From Streptomyces sp. NBC_00341 (GTDB taxonomy: Bacteria; Actinomycetota; Actinomycetes; Streptomycetales; Streptomycetaceae): a stretch of 64,000 nucleotides of DNA. The notes beneath the pieces were generated by a model, which saw nothing but the letters and a program-made list of their open reading frames with translations, searched no databases and had not been told where the DNA came from. Positions 1 through 9,311 of the stretch are shown here, piece after piece. Position numbers and translations under genes: made by a program. The stretch's first letter is position 1, and each line of letters starts with the position of its first letter. The stretch is taken from NCBI RefSeq assembly GCF_041435055.1, contig NZ_CP108002.1:6386001-6450000 (forward strand), given 5' to 3'.

Positions 1-1
1 C

Positions 2-973
2 GAGGGAGCGGGCGCACGGGCACCCGAGGTCGCCAAGGCGTACGTCGCCGAGCTGCGCGAGCTCATCAAGGCGCTCGGCGTCTCCGAAGCCCGGATGGAG
101 ATGGGCCAGATGCGCTGCGACGTCAACCTGTCGCTGCGCCCGCACGGCCGCGAGGCGTTCGGTACCCGCTCCGAGACGAAGAACGTGAACTCGCTGCGTT
201 CCGTCGAGCGGGCCGCCCGCTTCGAGATCCAGCGCCACGCCGCGGTGCTGAACTCCGGCGGCACGATCGTGCAGGAGACCCGGCACTTCCACGAGGAGGA
301 CGGCTCCACCACGGCCGGCCGCATCAAGGACAACGCCGAGGACTACCGCTACTTCCCCGAGCCCGACCTGGTGCCGGTCGCCCCGGCCCGGGACTGGGTC
401 GAGGAGCTGCGGGGCGGGCTTCCCGAGCTGCCCCGGCTGCGCCGCGCCCGGCTCAAGGAGGAGTGGGGCATCAATGAGCACGACATGCAGTCCATCCTCA
501 ACGCGGGTGCGGTCGAGCTGATCGTCGCGACGATCGACGCGGGCGCCCCCGCCGACCAGGCCCGCAAGTGGTGGATGGGCGAGCTGGCCCGTAACGCCAA
601 CGAGACCGGCCGGGGCCTCGACGAGCTGGGTGTCACCCCCGCGCAGGTCGCCCGGGTGGCCGAGCTCGTCGCCTCCGGTGACCTCAACGACAAGCTGGCC
701 CGCCAGGTGCTCGAAGGTGTCCTCGCGGGCGAGGGCGACCCGGACACCGTCGTCGAGAAGCGCGGCCTGAAGGTCGTCTCCGACGAGGGCGCGCTGTCCA
801 CGGCGGTCGACGAGGCCATCGCGGGCAACGCGGCCATCGCGGACAAGATCCGCGGCGGCAAGGTCGCCGCGGCCGGCGCGCTCGTCGGCGCCGTCATGAA
901 GGCCACCCGCGGCCAGGCGGACGCGGCCCGGGTGCGTGAGCTGATCCTGGAGAAGCTCGGCGTCGAGGGCTGA
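2..973 (+). CDS. gatB: Asp-tRNA(Asn)/Glu-tRNA(Gln) amidotransferase subunit B, 3' part
   Basis: This is the C-terminal 323 codons of GatB; the start lies before the window. The frame is open from base 2 and contains the family segment [11 protein letters not shown] (about codons 36-46), the TKNVNS motif shortly after, and the C-terminal YqeY-like tail domain that binds the tRNA elbow. GatB is the kinase/transamidase subunit of GatCAB, which amidates Glu-tRNA(Gln) and Asp-tRNA(Asn) in the cytosol of bacteria lacking the direct synthetases. It ends in a TGA immediately before a strong terminator, so it is the last gene of its (presumably gatCAB) operon. No oddity is seen in the visible part. 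Confidence 0.96.
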   Translation, partial: EGAGARAPEVAKAYVAELRELIKALGVSEARMEMGQMRCDVNLSLRPHGREAFGTRSETKNVNSLRSVERAARFEIQRHAAVLNSGGTIVQETRHFHEEDGSTTAGRIKDNAEDYRYFPEPDLVPVAPARDWVEELRGGLPELPRLRRARLKEEWGINEHDMQSILNAGAVELIVATIDAGAPADQARKWWMGELARNANETGRGLDELGVTPAQVARVAELVASGDLNDKLARQVLEGVLAGEGDPDTVVEKRGLKVVSDEGALSTAVDEAIAGNAAIADKIRGGKVAAAGALVGAVMKATRGQADAARVRELILEKLGVEG

Positions 974-993
974 GCCCTTCCCGCACGTCCCGA

Positions 994-1036
994 GGGGGCG
1001 GTGCACCGGGTCCCACCCGGCGCACCGCCCCCTTTT
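994..1036 (+). terminator. Rho-independent terminator after gatB
   Basis: The arms GGGGGCGGTGC (994-1004) and GCACCGCCCCC (1022-1032) are perfectly complementary over 11 bp and are followed directly by TTTT. The loop can extend the stem further. It starts 20 bases after the gatB stop codon. Confidence 0.93.
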
Positions 1037-1055
1037 CACCGGTCCGGAGAGTCCG

Positions 1056-2315
1056 CTGAACACCGTCACCGCCGAGATCGTCTCCGTCGCCCTCCTGCTG
1101 GGGGTGCTGGCGTTCGCCGTCGTACGCCCCAGGGGCCTGCCGGAGGCGACCGTCGCCGTGCCCGCCGCGGTCCTCGTGATCGCGCTCGGCGCGGTCTCCT
1201 GGCCCGAGGCCAGGTCCCAGCTGGGCGACCTGCTGCCGGTCGTCGGATTCCTCGCGGCGATCCTGGTGCTGGCTCAGCTCTGCGCCGACGAAGGGCTCTT
1301 CAGGGCCGCCGGTGACCTGGTGGCCCGAGCCTGCGGCGGGCGGACCGGCCCGTTGCTCGCAGGCGTCTTCGTCGTCGCCTCGGTGATCACGGCGGTGCTC
1401 AGCCTGGACGCCACCGTGGTCCTGCTGACCCCGGTCGTCCTCGCGACCGCCGCCCGCGTCGGGGCCCGCCCCCGCCCGTACGTGTACGCCTGCGCGCACC
1501 TCGCCAACTCCGCGTCGCTCCTGCTCCCCGTCTCCAACCTGACCAACCTGCTGGCGTTCACCGCCAGTGGCCTCTCCTTCACCCGCTTCGCCGCCCTGAT
1601 GGCGCTGCCGTGGCTGGCGGCGATCGCCGTCGAGTACGTCATCCTGCGCCGGTTCTTCGCGGCCGACCTGGCGGCGGGAGCGCATCCGCCGGAGCAGGAC
1701 GGGGACCGGCCGGAACTGCCCGTCTTCACCCTGGTCGTCCTGGTGCTGACCCTGTGCGGGTTCGTCGTGACCTCGTTCGCGGGCGCGGAACCGCTGTGGG
1801 CGGCGCTGGCGGGCGCCGCGGTGCTGGCCGTACGGGCGCTGGCGCGGCGGGAGACCACCGCGAAGGGCCTGGTGCACGCCGCCAACGTGCCGTTCTGCCT
1901 GTTCGTGCTGGCACTGGGCGTCGTCGTCAAGGCGGTCGTCGACCACGGCCTCGGCACCGGGATCGCCCGGCTCCTGCCGGAAGGCTCCTCGCTGGGCGCG
2001 CTGCTGGCGGTGGCCGCGGTCGCGGCGGTGCTCGCCAACCTGATCAACAACCTGCCGGCGATCCTCGCCCTGCTCCCGGTCGTCGCGGCGGCCGGCCCGG
2101 GGCCGCTGCTGGCCGCGCTGATCGGGGTGAACCTCGGGCCGAACCTCACGTACGTCGGCTCGCTCGCCACCCTGCTGTGGCGCCGCATCCTGCACACGCA
2201 CGACGAGCCGCCGGAGCTCGGCCACTTCACCAGGCTCGGGCTGCTGACCGTACCGGCGACGCTGGCGGTCTCGACGGTCGCGCTCTGGGGGGCGCTGCGG
2301 GTGATCGGGGTGTGA
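1056..2315 (+). CDS. ArsB/NhaD/SLC13-superfamily permease
   Basis: A polytopic inner-membrane protein of about 419 residues with roughly ten hydrophobic segments. The paired motifs SLDATVVLLTPVV (first half) and NLINNLPAILALLPV followed by GPNLTYVGSLATLLWRR (second half) are those of the ArsB/NhaD ion-transporter superfamily, which exports arsenite or exchanges anions or Na+. The substrate cannot be told from sequence. The first GTG in frame (1104) would cut the first helix. A CTG at 1056 lies 4 bases after GGAGAG and gives a natural N-terminus beginning (M)NTVTAEIVS, so I chose it; a non-ATG/GTG/TTG start is unusual and should be treated as provisional. The gene is monocistronic and directly follows the gatB terminator. 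Confidence 0.8.
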   Translation: MNTVTAEIVSVALLLGVLAFAVVRPRGLPEATVAVPAAVLVIALGAVSWPEARSQLGDLLPVVGFLAAILVLAQLCADEGLFRAAGDLVARACGGRTGPLLAGVFVVASVITAVLSLDATVVLLTPVVLATAARVGARPRPYVYACAHLANSASLLLPVSNLTNLLAFTASGLSFTRFAALMALPWLAAIAVEYVILRRFFAADLAAGAHPPEQDGDRPELPVFTLVVLVLTLCGFVVTSFAGAEPLWAALAGAAVLAVRALARRETTAKGLVHAANVPFCLFVLALGVVVKAVVDHGLGTGIARLLPEGSSLGALLAVAAVAAVLANLINNLPAILALLPVVAAAGPGPLLAALIGVNLGPNLTYVGSLATLLWRRILHTHDEPPELGHFTRLGLLTVPATLAVSTVALWGALRVIGV

Positions 2316-2511
2316 CACCCCCTCCGCGAGTCCCCCGGACGGCCGGAGCCATGTCGCCCATATGCGGATCCGACGCCTGTGAGTAAGGCCACGAATCGGG
2401 CAAATAATCACCTTTGGCTGTCAGAGTGACGGTTCTCAAGGTCATGCGTTCTCCTGCGGACGGTTCCGCCGAGCCGCCGCAGAGACCACGAACCCACAGG
2501 GAGCTCGTCCC

Positions 2512-4737
2512 TTGGCCGCCATCGCACGCTGGTGCATCGCACACCGCCTCGTCGCCGTCCTCCTCTGGCTGCTCGCACTCGGCGGCACGGCCGCAGGTGC
2601 GGCGATCGCGGGGAGTTCCTACACGAACGACTACGAGGCACCCGGCACCGAGTCCGGCCGCGCCGCCGCGCTCCTGAAGAGCGGCTTCACGAATCTCGGC
2701 GGGGACACGGACACCATCGCCTGGCACACCGACGACTCGACCGTGCGGGCGGCCGATGTCGAGCAGAAGATGACCAGGACCCTGAACGCGGTCGAACAGC
2801 TGCCCGGCGTCGGTGCCGTGGCCGGGCCCTACACCCAGGCGGGCGCCGGACAGATCAGCGCGGACGGGCGCACGGCCTACGCCACGGTCACCTTCGACCG
2901 GCAGGCCGACGACGTACCGGTGGAGCAGGCCCAGGAGGTCGTCCACACCGCGAAGGCCGCCTCCGACACCCACCTCCAAGTCGAACTGGGCGGTTCGGCC
3001 ATAGCCCTCACCGAGGCGCCCGCCGTCCACCTCAGCGAGGCCATCGGGGTCGTCGTCGCGGCCGTCGTGCTCTTCCTCGCCTTCGGCTCGCTCGCCGCCA
3101 GCATGCTGCCCATCGCCACCGCCCTCGTCTCGGTCGGCACCGCGTACGCGGGCATCGTGCTGCTCGGACACGTCATGACGGTGGCCGACTTCGCCCCCAT
3201 GCTCGGGATGCTCGTCGGGCTCGGGGTGGGCATCGACTACGCCCTCTTCATCGTCACCCGGCACCGCAGGGGGCTCAGGCGCGGCATGAGCGTTGCGGAG
3301 GCGGCGCAGTACGCGGTCGCCACGACCGGCCGCGCGGTCGTCTTCGCCGGGGCCACCGTCTGCATCGCGCTGCTGGGCATGCTGATCCTGCGGCTGAGCT
3401 TCCTCAACGGTGTCGCCGTCGCCGCCTCACTCACCGTCGTACTGACCGTGGCGGCGGCCGTCACCCTGCTGCCCGCCCTGCTGTCCCTCATCGGCATGCG
3501 GGCGCTGAGCGGGCGCGAGCGCAGACGGCTCGACCGGGACGGACCGCAGCCGGATCCGCCCACCGGATTCGCCGCGCGCTGGTCCGCCTTCGTCGAGCGG
3601 CACCCCAAGCTGCTCGGCGGGATCGCGGTGGCGGTGATGCTCGTCCTCGCGCTCCCCACCTTCTCGCTCCACCTCGGCAGCTCCGACCAGGGGAACAACG
3701 CGAAGTCCTCGACCACCCGGCAGGCGTACGACCTGCTGGCCGGTGGATTCGGCCCCGGTGTCAACGGACCGCTGACCATCGCCGCGCAGCTGGACGGCGC
3801 GGACGACCGGCTGGCGATGGACGCGCTGCCCTCGACGCTGCGGAACACCGACGGAGTCGCGTGGGCCTACCCGGTCACGTACAACTCCAGCGGCGACACC
3901 GCGTTCGTCACCGTCGTACCGGACTCGGAGCCGCAGTCCCGGCGGACCAGCGCGCTCGTCGACCGGCTGCGTACGGACGTCCTGCCGAAGGCCGCCGACA
4001 ACACCTCGCTCCGGACCCATGTGGGCGGCGTGACGGCCAGCTACGACGACTTCGCGCAGATCATCATCGGGAAACTCCCGCTCTTCATCGGTGTCGTCAT
4101 AGGGCTCGGCTGCCTGCTCCTGCTGATGGCCTTCCGGTCGGTCGGCATCCCCCTGAAGGCGGCGGTGATGAACGTGGCGGCGGTCGCCTCCTCGTTCGGC
4201 GTGGTCGTCGCGATCTTCCAGTGGGGATGGGGGAGCGAGCTGCTGGGGCTGGGCAGCTCCGGCCCGATCGAACCCTTCCTGCCGGTCATCATGGTGTCCG
4301 TACTGTTCGGCCTCTCCATGGACTACCAGGTGTTCCTGGTCGGCCGGATGTACGAGGAGTGGCTGGAGACCGGCGACAACCGGCGGGCGGTCCGGGTCGG
4401 CCTCGCGGAGACCAGCCGGGTGATCAACTCGGCCGCGGTGATCATGATCTCGGTCTTCCTCGCCTTCGTGCTCAGCGGCGACCGGGTCATCGCGATGTTC
4501 GGGATCGCGCTCGCCTCGGCCGTCGCGCTGGACGCCTTCGTCCTGCGCACGCTGCTGGTGCCCGCCCTGATGCACCTGCTGGGCGGAGCGAACTGGTGGC
4601 TGCCCGGCTGGCTGGACCGGCGGCTGCCGCGCATCAGCATCGAACCGCCCGAGTGCCGGTCGCCGCGTGCGCGGATCCCGGCGGCGGGCGCGAGCCCGGA
4701 CGACGAGGCGGTACCGGCCACCCAGCGCGTTCGCTGA
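2512..4737 (+). CDS. MMPL/RND-family membrane transporter
   Basis: 741 residues. The architecture is the standard MmpL pattern: an N-terminal helix, an extracellular porter loop (residues about 35-170), a six-helix block (about 175-340), a cytoplasmic linker, a further helix and loop (about 370-520), and a second helix block (about 525-700). Asp-Tyr pairs expected for proton relay are present in GVGIDYALF (about 239-247) and LSMDYQVFL (about 602-610). Such proteins export lipids or drugs using the proton gradient. The TTG start at 2512 was chosen because AGGGAG lies about 8 bases upstream and the first helix begins at once. No regulator sits beside it. The 196 bp upstream holds no other gene. 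Substrate unknown. Confidence 0.9.
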   Translation: MAAIARWCIAHRLVAVLLWLLALGGTAAGAAIAGSSYTNDYEAPGTESGRAAALLKSGFTNLGGDTDTIAWHTDDSTVRAADVEQKMTRTLNAVEQLPGVGAVAGPYTQAGAGQISADGRTAYATVTFDRQADDVPVEQAQEVVHTAKAASDTHLQVELGGSAIALTEAPAVHLSEAIGVVVAAVVLFLAFGSLAASMLPIATALVSVGTAYAGIVLLGHVMTVADFAPMLGMLVGLGVGIDYALFIVTRHRRGLRRGMSVAEAAQYAVATTGRAVVFAGATVCIALLGMLILRLSFLNGVAVAASLTVVLTVAAAVTLLPALLSLIGMRALSGRERRRLDRDGPQPDPPTGFAARWSAFVERHPKLLGGIAVAVMLVLALPTFSLHLGSSDQGNNAKSSTTRQAYDLLAGGFGPGVNGPLTIAAQLDGADDRLAMDALPSTLRNTDGVAWAYPVTYNSSGDTAFVTVVPDSEPQSRRTSALVDRLRTDVLPKAADNTSLRTHVGGVTASYDDFAQIIIGKLPLFIGVVIGLGCLLLLMAFRSVGIPLKAAVMNVAAVASSFGVVVAIFQWGWGSELLGLGSSGPIEPFLPVIMVSVLFGLSMDYQVFLVGRMYEEWLETGDNRRAVRVGLAETSRVINSAAVIMISVFLAFVLSGDRVIAMFGIALASAVALDAFVLRTLLVPALMHLLGGANWWLPGWLDRRLPRISIEPPECRSPRARIPAAGASPDDEAVPATQRVR

Positions 4738-4832
4738 CCGGATCGGTTTCGGGGTGGTTCAGGGAAGTTCGGAGCGGTTCAGAGTGCTTCGGATCGGTTC
4801 AGATCGGTTCGGATCGGTTCGGAGCGGCTGTG
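4738..4832 (+). repeat. Degenerate tandem GGTTCGGATC-type repeat
   Basis: Immediately after the MMPL stop codon the sequence is built from about eight imperfect copies of a 10-11 bp unit (GGTTCAGATC, GGTTCGGATC, GGTTCGGAGC and variants). The last four copies are the most regular. It does not encode a conserved reading frame. Confidence 0.75.
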
Positions 4833-4872
4833 CCGGGGCGGGGGAGCGGGGGCCGGGTGCCGCAGGGCGTTA

Positions 4873-4901
4873 AGAACGTTCTCATCCGGGACGCCTAGCG
4901 T
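4873..4901 (+). promoter_or_regulatory. Palindrome and -10 element of the acidic membrane protein gene
   Basis: AGAACGTTCT (4873-4882) is a perfect 10-bp palindrome. TAGCGT (4896-4901) matches a Streptomyces -10 hexamer, so the palindrome would cover the -35 position. The expected transcription start, 7-8 bases downstream, falls on the ATG at 4909. This suggests a leaderless mRNA with an operator over the -35. Confidence 0.45.
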
Positions 4902-4908
4902 GCGGGAA

Positions 4909-5595
4909 ATGAACCCCACCACTCCCACCACTCCCACAGCTCCCGTCGCCGAGGGCGACGGAGAGAACAAGACGGCAGAGAAGGCCGCCACAGAGACCGC
5001 CGGCGCCAAGGACGCGGCGGAGCGACCCGAGACGGCGGGGCGGCTCGACAAGGCGCACACGGAGTCGGCAGAGGCCACAGAGTCCGCGGACCGCGGCGAC
5101 GGGGCGGAGCAGGGCCTCGGCCTGGACCTCGATGACGACCTGGACGGCGACCTCGACGACGACGGGTCCGGCAAGGAGTCCGCCGGTCTCGCCACCGCCG
5201 CCGCGGCCGTCGTCTCCGTCGGCCTCGGCATCGTCTCGCTCACCGGAGCCTGGAGCGGCCGGGTCGCCGCCGAGCGCGAGACCCTGATCGGCCAGATCAA
5301 GACGTCGTCCGGTGGCTCGGCCGCCCAGCAGATCTCCGAGATCTACGGCGACGCCTGGCACGCCACCGCCCTGGTCAACGGGATCTTCGGGCTCGTCGCC
5401 CTGCTGGTCGGCTGCTACGTCCTGGTCCGGCCCGCGTTCGGCGCCCCCTCCGCACACCCGCAGGCCGGCTGGGTCCGCGCGGTGGCCAAGGGCGGCATCG
5501 CACTCGGCTTGATCGGCGTGCTGGTCGCCGTGGGCATGTACTTCGACCTCATCGTCGCCCTGCCCACGGCGGCCGCGACGACAGCGGGAAGCTGA
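4909..5595 (+). CDS. Acidic-tailed membrane protein of unknown function
   Basis: About 228 residues. The first ~85 are cytoplasmic-looking, rich in Thr, Ala, Glu and Asp, with an acidic run (DLDDDLDGDLDDD) just before the membrane part. Three hydrophobic segments follow (about residues 87-107, 150-172 and 187-212), with a hydrophilic loop containing SAAQQISEIYGDAWHAT between the first two. No catalytic motif is visible and I do not recognise a named family. ATG 4909 is preferred over GTG 4900 because the -10 hexamer at 4896-4901 implies transcription from about 4908. It stands alone; its 3' end runs into a 24-bp tandem repeat. Confidence 0.72.
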   Translation: MNPTTPTTPTAPVAEGDGENKTAEKAATETAGAKDAAERPETAGRLDKAHTESAEATESADRGDGAEQGLGLDLDDDLDGDLDDDGSGKESAGLATAAAAVVSVGLGIVSLTGAWSGRVAAERETLIGQIKTSSGGSAAQQISEIYGDAWHATALVNGIFGLVALLVGCYVLVRPAFGAPSAHPQAGWVRAVAKGGIALGLIGVLVAVGMYFDLIVALPTAAATTAGS

Positions 5596-5651
5596 CCCGG
5601 CGGGACAACGGGAAGCCGACCCGGCGGGTCAACGGGAAGCCGACCCGGCGG
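5586..5651 (+). repeat. 24-bp direct repeat, 2.75 copies, spanning a stop codon
   Basis: Copies start at 5586, 5610 and 5634 with consensus GGGAAGCCGACCCGGCGGGT then CAAC. The first copy contains the TGA stop (5593-5595) of the upstream gene; in later copies the same position reads CGA. The period is a multiple of three. Confidence 0.85.
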
Positions 5652-5690
5652 ACCGGAACTCCCCCTTCCGTAGGACGCCCCCCGGAGCCG

Positions 5691-5753
5691 CCTAAGGCAT
5701 CCGCGGGGGCGTTCGCGGTCCGGGTGCGGTGACGTGGGCACGCGCCTAAGGCA
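5691..5753. repeat. Two copies of GCCTAAGGCA
   Basis: A near-palindromic 10-mer occurs at about 5690-5699 and 5744-5753, 54 bp apart, in the region upstream of the small basic protein and the LAL regulator. It could be a pair of operator half-sites; nothing else supports this. Confidence 0.3.
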
Positions 5754-5875
5754 CCGGCCCGCCGGAGATGCGGAACTCGCCCGATGCGCCGGTACCCCCC
5801 GGAGGACGACAGTGGAGGCACGGCAGACGAACTGCCGCCACCGGGCCCAACGGCCCACGTCACCAGGGGAATCGC

Positions 5876-6055
5876 ATGTACGAGTACGAGCTCCAGAAGA
5901 TCATGCAGGCCGAACTGATCCGCCGCGCCGACGCCGAGCGGCTTGCCCGGGAAGCACGTCGCGCCGGCCGGGCCGCCCGCGGTTCGGGACGCAAGGAGCG
6001 CGAGAGGACGGTGAGTGCGGACAGCGACCGGCAGCGGTTCGTGCACGCCGCGTAA
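5876..6055 (+). CDS. Small basic Arg/Ala-rich protein, unknown function
   Basis: 59 residues, starting MYEYELQKIMQAELIRRADA and continuing as a charged Arg/Glu/Ala helix, probably one amphipathic or coiled helix with a basic middle (ARRAGRAARGSGRKERER). The ATG at 5876 has AGGGGA 7 bases upstream, a good ribosome binding site. The stop at 6055 is 13 bases before the ATG proposed for the LAL regulator, so the two genes are probably cotranscribed. I recall similar short Arg-rich ORFs in other Streptomyces but know no function. A partner or modulator of the downstream regulator is only a guess. Confidence 0.7.
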   Translation: MYEYELQKIMQAELIRRADAERLAREARRAGRAARGSGRKERERTVSADSDRQRFVHAA

Positions 6056-6068
6056 GGGCCGAAGGGCC

Positions 6069-9000
6069 ATGCCGGTCCAGCTTCCCGGATCCGGGTTGTC
6101 GGACGCGTATGCGATGCTCGGCTTCGTGGAGACCAGGTCAGTCAGTCCCGTGTTCGTCGGCCGCGCAAATGAACTCACCTCGCTCACCGACGCGCTCGCA
6201 CGCGCCACCGCGGAGGGCGCCGGCCCGGACGGCTGCGCCTGCGGAGAACCGCAGGCGCTGCTCGTCGGCGGCGAGGCGGGCGTCGGCAAGACCCGTCTGG
6301 TCGAGGAGTTCCTCGCGGTGGCGGCCCGCCGAGGGGCCGTCGTCGCCGTGGGCGGCTGCGTGGAGATCGGCGCGGACGGTCTGCCGTACGCCCCGTTCTC
6401 CGCGGCCCTGCGCGCCCTGCGCCGCACGCTCCCCGAGGAGATGGCCGCGGCCTGCGCCGGGCAGGAGAGCGAGCTGGCCCGGCTCCTTCCCGAACTGGGC
6501 GAACCGGGGCGGGACTCGGCCGACGAGCACGGCACCGCCCGGCTCTTCGAGCTCACCGGCCGACTGCTGGAGCGCATCTCGGCGGAGCGCGCGGTTGTCC
6601 TGGTCCTGGAGGACCTGCACTGGTCCGACGCCTCCACCCGGCACCTCCTCGCCTACCTGTTCCGTACGCTGCGCACCGGCCGCCTCGTCGTGGTCGGCAC
6701 CTACCGGGCCGACGACATCCACCGCCGCCACCCGCTGCGCCCGCTCCTGGCCGAAATGGACCGGCTGCGCACCGTCCGCCGCATCGAGCTCGACCGTTTC
6801 AACCGGGCCGAGGTGCGCCGCCAGCTCACCGGCATCCTCGCCGGTACCCCGGAACCCGCCCTGGTGGACGAGATATTCGAGCGCTCCGACGGCAACGCCT
6901 TCTTCGTCGAGGAGCTCGCCTGCAGCCTGGAGTGCGGTGACGGCGCCGGAGTCCCCGACTCGCTGCGCGACCTCCTGCTCGTCCGGGTCGAAACGCTCAC
7001 CGACGACGCCCAGCGGGTCACCCGGGTCGTGGCCGAAGGCGGTTCCACCGTCGAGTACGAACTACTGGCCGCCGTCGCCGGCCTCGCAGAGGACGACCTC
7101 ATCGAAGCCCTGCGGGGAGCGGTCGGCGCCAATCTGCTGCTCACCACCCCGGAGGGCAACGGCTACCGCTTCCGGCACTCCCTGGTCCGCGAGGCCGTCA
7201 GCGACGACCTGCTGCCGGGCGAACGCTCCCGGCTCAACCGCCGTTACGCCGAAGCCCTGGAGGCCGACCCCACCCTCGTCCGCGACGGGGAGCGCGCCAC
7301 CCGCCTGGCCAGCTACTGGTACGGCGCGCACGACGCGGCCAAGGCGCTGCCCGCCGTACTGAAGGCCTCCGTCGAAGCGCGCCACCGCCACGCCTTCTCC
7401 GAGCAGCTGCGACTGCTGGAACGGGCGATGGAACTGTGGGACGACGCCCCGGAAGCGATACGCGGCACGCTGCGGCCCATCGACTACGCCGAGGTCTATC
7501 CGGCCTGCGGCTGCGGCTGCGACAGCGCCACCCCGCTGCGGTACCTCGACCTGATGGCGGAGGCGACCGTCGCCGCCCGCTTCGGCAGCGACCGCGAACG
7601 GGCCCTCACCCTCTGCAAGAAGGCCCTGCGCATCCTGGAGAGCGAGGACGACGCGCTGCGCGCCGCCTGGTTCTGGGTCCAGCGCTCCCGGCTGGTCCAG
7701 GACCTCACCCGGGGCGACGGCTGGGAGGAACTGGCCACCGCGGAGGAGCTCGTCCGCGGACTGCCCCCGTCGGCCGTGCACGCCGACGTCCTGATGAGCG
7801 TGGCCGGCTGGGGCGCCCTGCACCGCCCCGGGCCCGATACCCTCGCCGCCGCGGACCGGGCCGTGGAGTACGCCCGGCTGGTCGGTGACGAGTACATCGA
7901 GCTGCACGCACGCCTCACCCGGGGCTGGCTGACCGCGGACGCCGGAGACGCCGACGACGGCATCGCGGAGATGTACGCCGTCCGCGACCGGGCCGAGGAG
8001 CTCTGCCTGGTCGGCGTCATGGGCCGCGCGAGCATCAACCTCCCCTCGACCCTCGAAGCCATGGGCCGTTCCCTGGAAGCGGTGTCCGCCGCAGATCACG
8101 GGATCGAGATCTGCCACAGCCACGGCATCGCCGACACGGAGGCCTGGGTCCGCACCAACCAGGCGATGTCCCTCTTCTCGCTCGGCCACTGGGACGAGGC
8201 CCTGGCCACCACGGAGGCCGCCGCCCGGGTGGCGCAGTCCCGCAAGGCCCAGGGCCTGGTCGCCGCCCGTCGCGCCGAAATAGCCCTGGTGCGCGGTGAC
8301 TTCGACGAGGCCGACCGGCAACTCGCCCTGAACAAGCGAAGCTTCGGCTCACGTGACCCACAGCCCCAGCACTTCATCAACGCCGTGCGCCACACCGTCG
8401 TCCTCGCCGTGCAGCAGGGCCGCCTCAGCGAGGCCCGGACCGCCTTCGAGGCCCAGGCGGAGACCGGCTTCCCGACCGGCACCCAGCGCTACGCCCTGCC
8501 TCTGCTGCACGCCGTCGCGGCTGCCGAGGCCGATGCCCGCGGCCTGCCCGCCACCGAGCCGGGCCGGCCGGCGAACCTCGCGCTCATCCGCAGCCACCTC
8601 AAGCGACTGCCGATGCTCGTCCCCGTGTGGGCGGCCTACGGTCTGCTCGTCGATGCCGAACTGGCCCGCGCAGAGGGCCTCGACACCCCCGACCACTGGT
8701 CCCGGGCCGCCAAGGCCTTCGCCCCGCTGCACCGCCCGTACGAGCTGGCCCAGATCCGTCACCGCTGGGCCGAGGCGTTGCTCGTGGCCTCCGGCGACCG
8801 CGCCGCGGCCACCGCCCTGCTGCGCGAGGCACACGGTACGTCCCTGCGCCTGGGCGCCCGCCCGCTGACCGAGACCATCGAGCTGCTGGCCGGCCGCGCC
8901 CGCATCACCCTCGCCGCCCCAGACGCGCTTCGCGGCCCGGGTTCTGCCACCGGCCCCGGCTCGTGGCCCGGGTTCGGGTCCGGGCCGGAGATCCTGGAGG

Positions 9001-9311
9001 CGGTCACCGTCCCGGACGGCGACGGCGCCACCGACGAGCAGACCGGCCGCGACCGCTCCGAGGAGCAGCTCCGGGCCGCGGCTGCCGCTGCGGTGGAGTC
9101 CTTCGGGCTGACCCGGCGCGAACAGGACGTGCACCGGCTCGTCGCGGACGGCCACACGAACCGCAGGATCGCCGAGGAGCTGTACATCTCGCCCAAGACC
9201 GCGAGCGTGCACGTCTCCAACATCCTGGCCAAGCTCGGGGTGGCCAGCCGGGGCGAGGCCGCCGCGCTCGCCCACCGGCTCCGCCTCTACCGCACACCCA
9301 CGGGCTCCTGA
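6069..9311 (+). CDS. LuxR-family transcriptional regulator with AAA/NB-ARC-like ATPase (LAL type)
   Basis: About 1080 residues. The N-terminal ATPase has a Walker A, GGEAGVGKTRLVEEF (about residues 68-82), and a Walker B, VVLVLEDLHWSD (about 177-188). A long middle region of helical TPR-like repeats follows (about 450-920). A C-terminal LuxR/GerE helix-turn-helix begins LTRREQDVHRLVADG (about 1014) and contains NRRIAEELYISPKTASVHVSNI. These are ATP-dependent activators that sense a ligand through the ATPase/TPR part; some are pathway-specific activators of secondary metabolism, but no biosynthetic cluster is adjacent. The start is uncertain. ATG 6069 was chosen because GTG 6015 would overlap the small gene; ATG 6114 is the alternative. 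A Cys-rich patch (CGCGCDS, about 480) in the linker is unusual. Confidence 0.88.
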   Translation: MPVQLPGSGLSDAYAMLGFVETRSVSPVFVGRANELTSLTDALARATAEGAGPDGCACGEPQALLVGGEAGVGKTRLVEEFLAVAARRGAVVAVGGCVEIGADGLPYAPFSAALRALRRTLPEEMAAACAGQESELARLLPELGEPGRDSADEHGTARLFELTGRLLERISAERAVVLVLEDLHWSDASTRHLLAYLFRTLRTGRLVVVGTYRADDIHRRHPLRPLLAEMDRLRTVRRIELDRFNRAEVRRQLTGILAGTPEPALVDEIFERSDGNAFFVEELACSLECGDGAGVPDSLRDLLLVRVETLTDDAQRVTRVVAEGGSTVEYELLAAVAGLAEDDLIEALRGAVGANLLLTTPEGNGYRFRHSLVREAVSDDLLPGERSRLNRRYAEALEADPTLVRDGERATRLASYWYGAHDAAKALPAVLKASVEARHRHAFSEQLRLLERAMELWDDAPEAIRGTLRPIDYAEVYPACGCGCDSATPLRYLDLMAEATVAARFGSDRERALTLCKKALRILESEDDALRAAWFWVQRSRLVQDLTRGDGWEELATAEELVRGLPPSAVHADVLMSVAGWGALHRPGPDTLAAADRAVEYARLVGDEYIELHARLTRGWLTADAGDADDGIAEMYAVRDRAEELCLVGVMGRASINLPSTLEAMGRSLEAVSAADHGIEICHSHGIADTEAWVRTNQAMSLFSLGHWDEALATTEAAARVAQSRKAQGLVAARRAEIALVRGDFDEADRQLALNKRSFGSRDPQPQHFINAVRHTVVLAVQQGRLSEARTAFEAQAETGFPTGTQRYALPLLHAVAAAEADARGLPATEPGRPANLALIRSHLKRLPMLVPVWAAYGLLVDAELARAEGLDTPDHWSRAAKAFAPLHRPYELAQIRHRWAEALLVASGDRAAATALLREAHGTSLRLGARPLTETIELLAGRARITLAAPDALRGPGSATGPGSWPGFGSGPEILEAVTVPDGDGATDEQTGRDRSEEQLRAAAAAAVESFGLTRREQDVHRLVADGHTNRRIAEELYISPKTASVHVSNILAKLGVASRGEAAALAHRLRLYRTPTGS

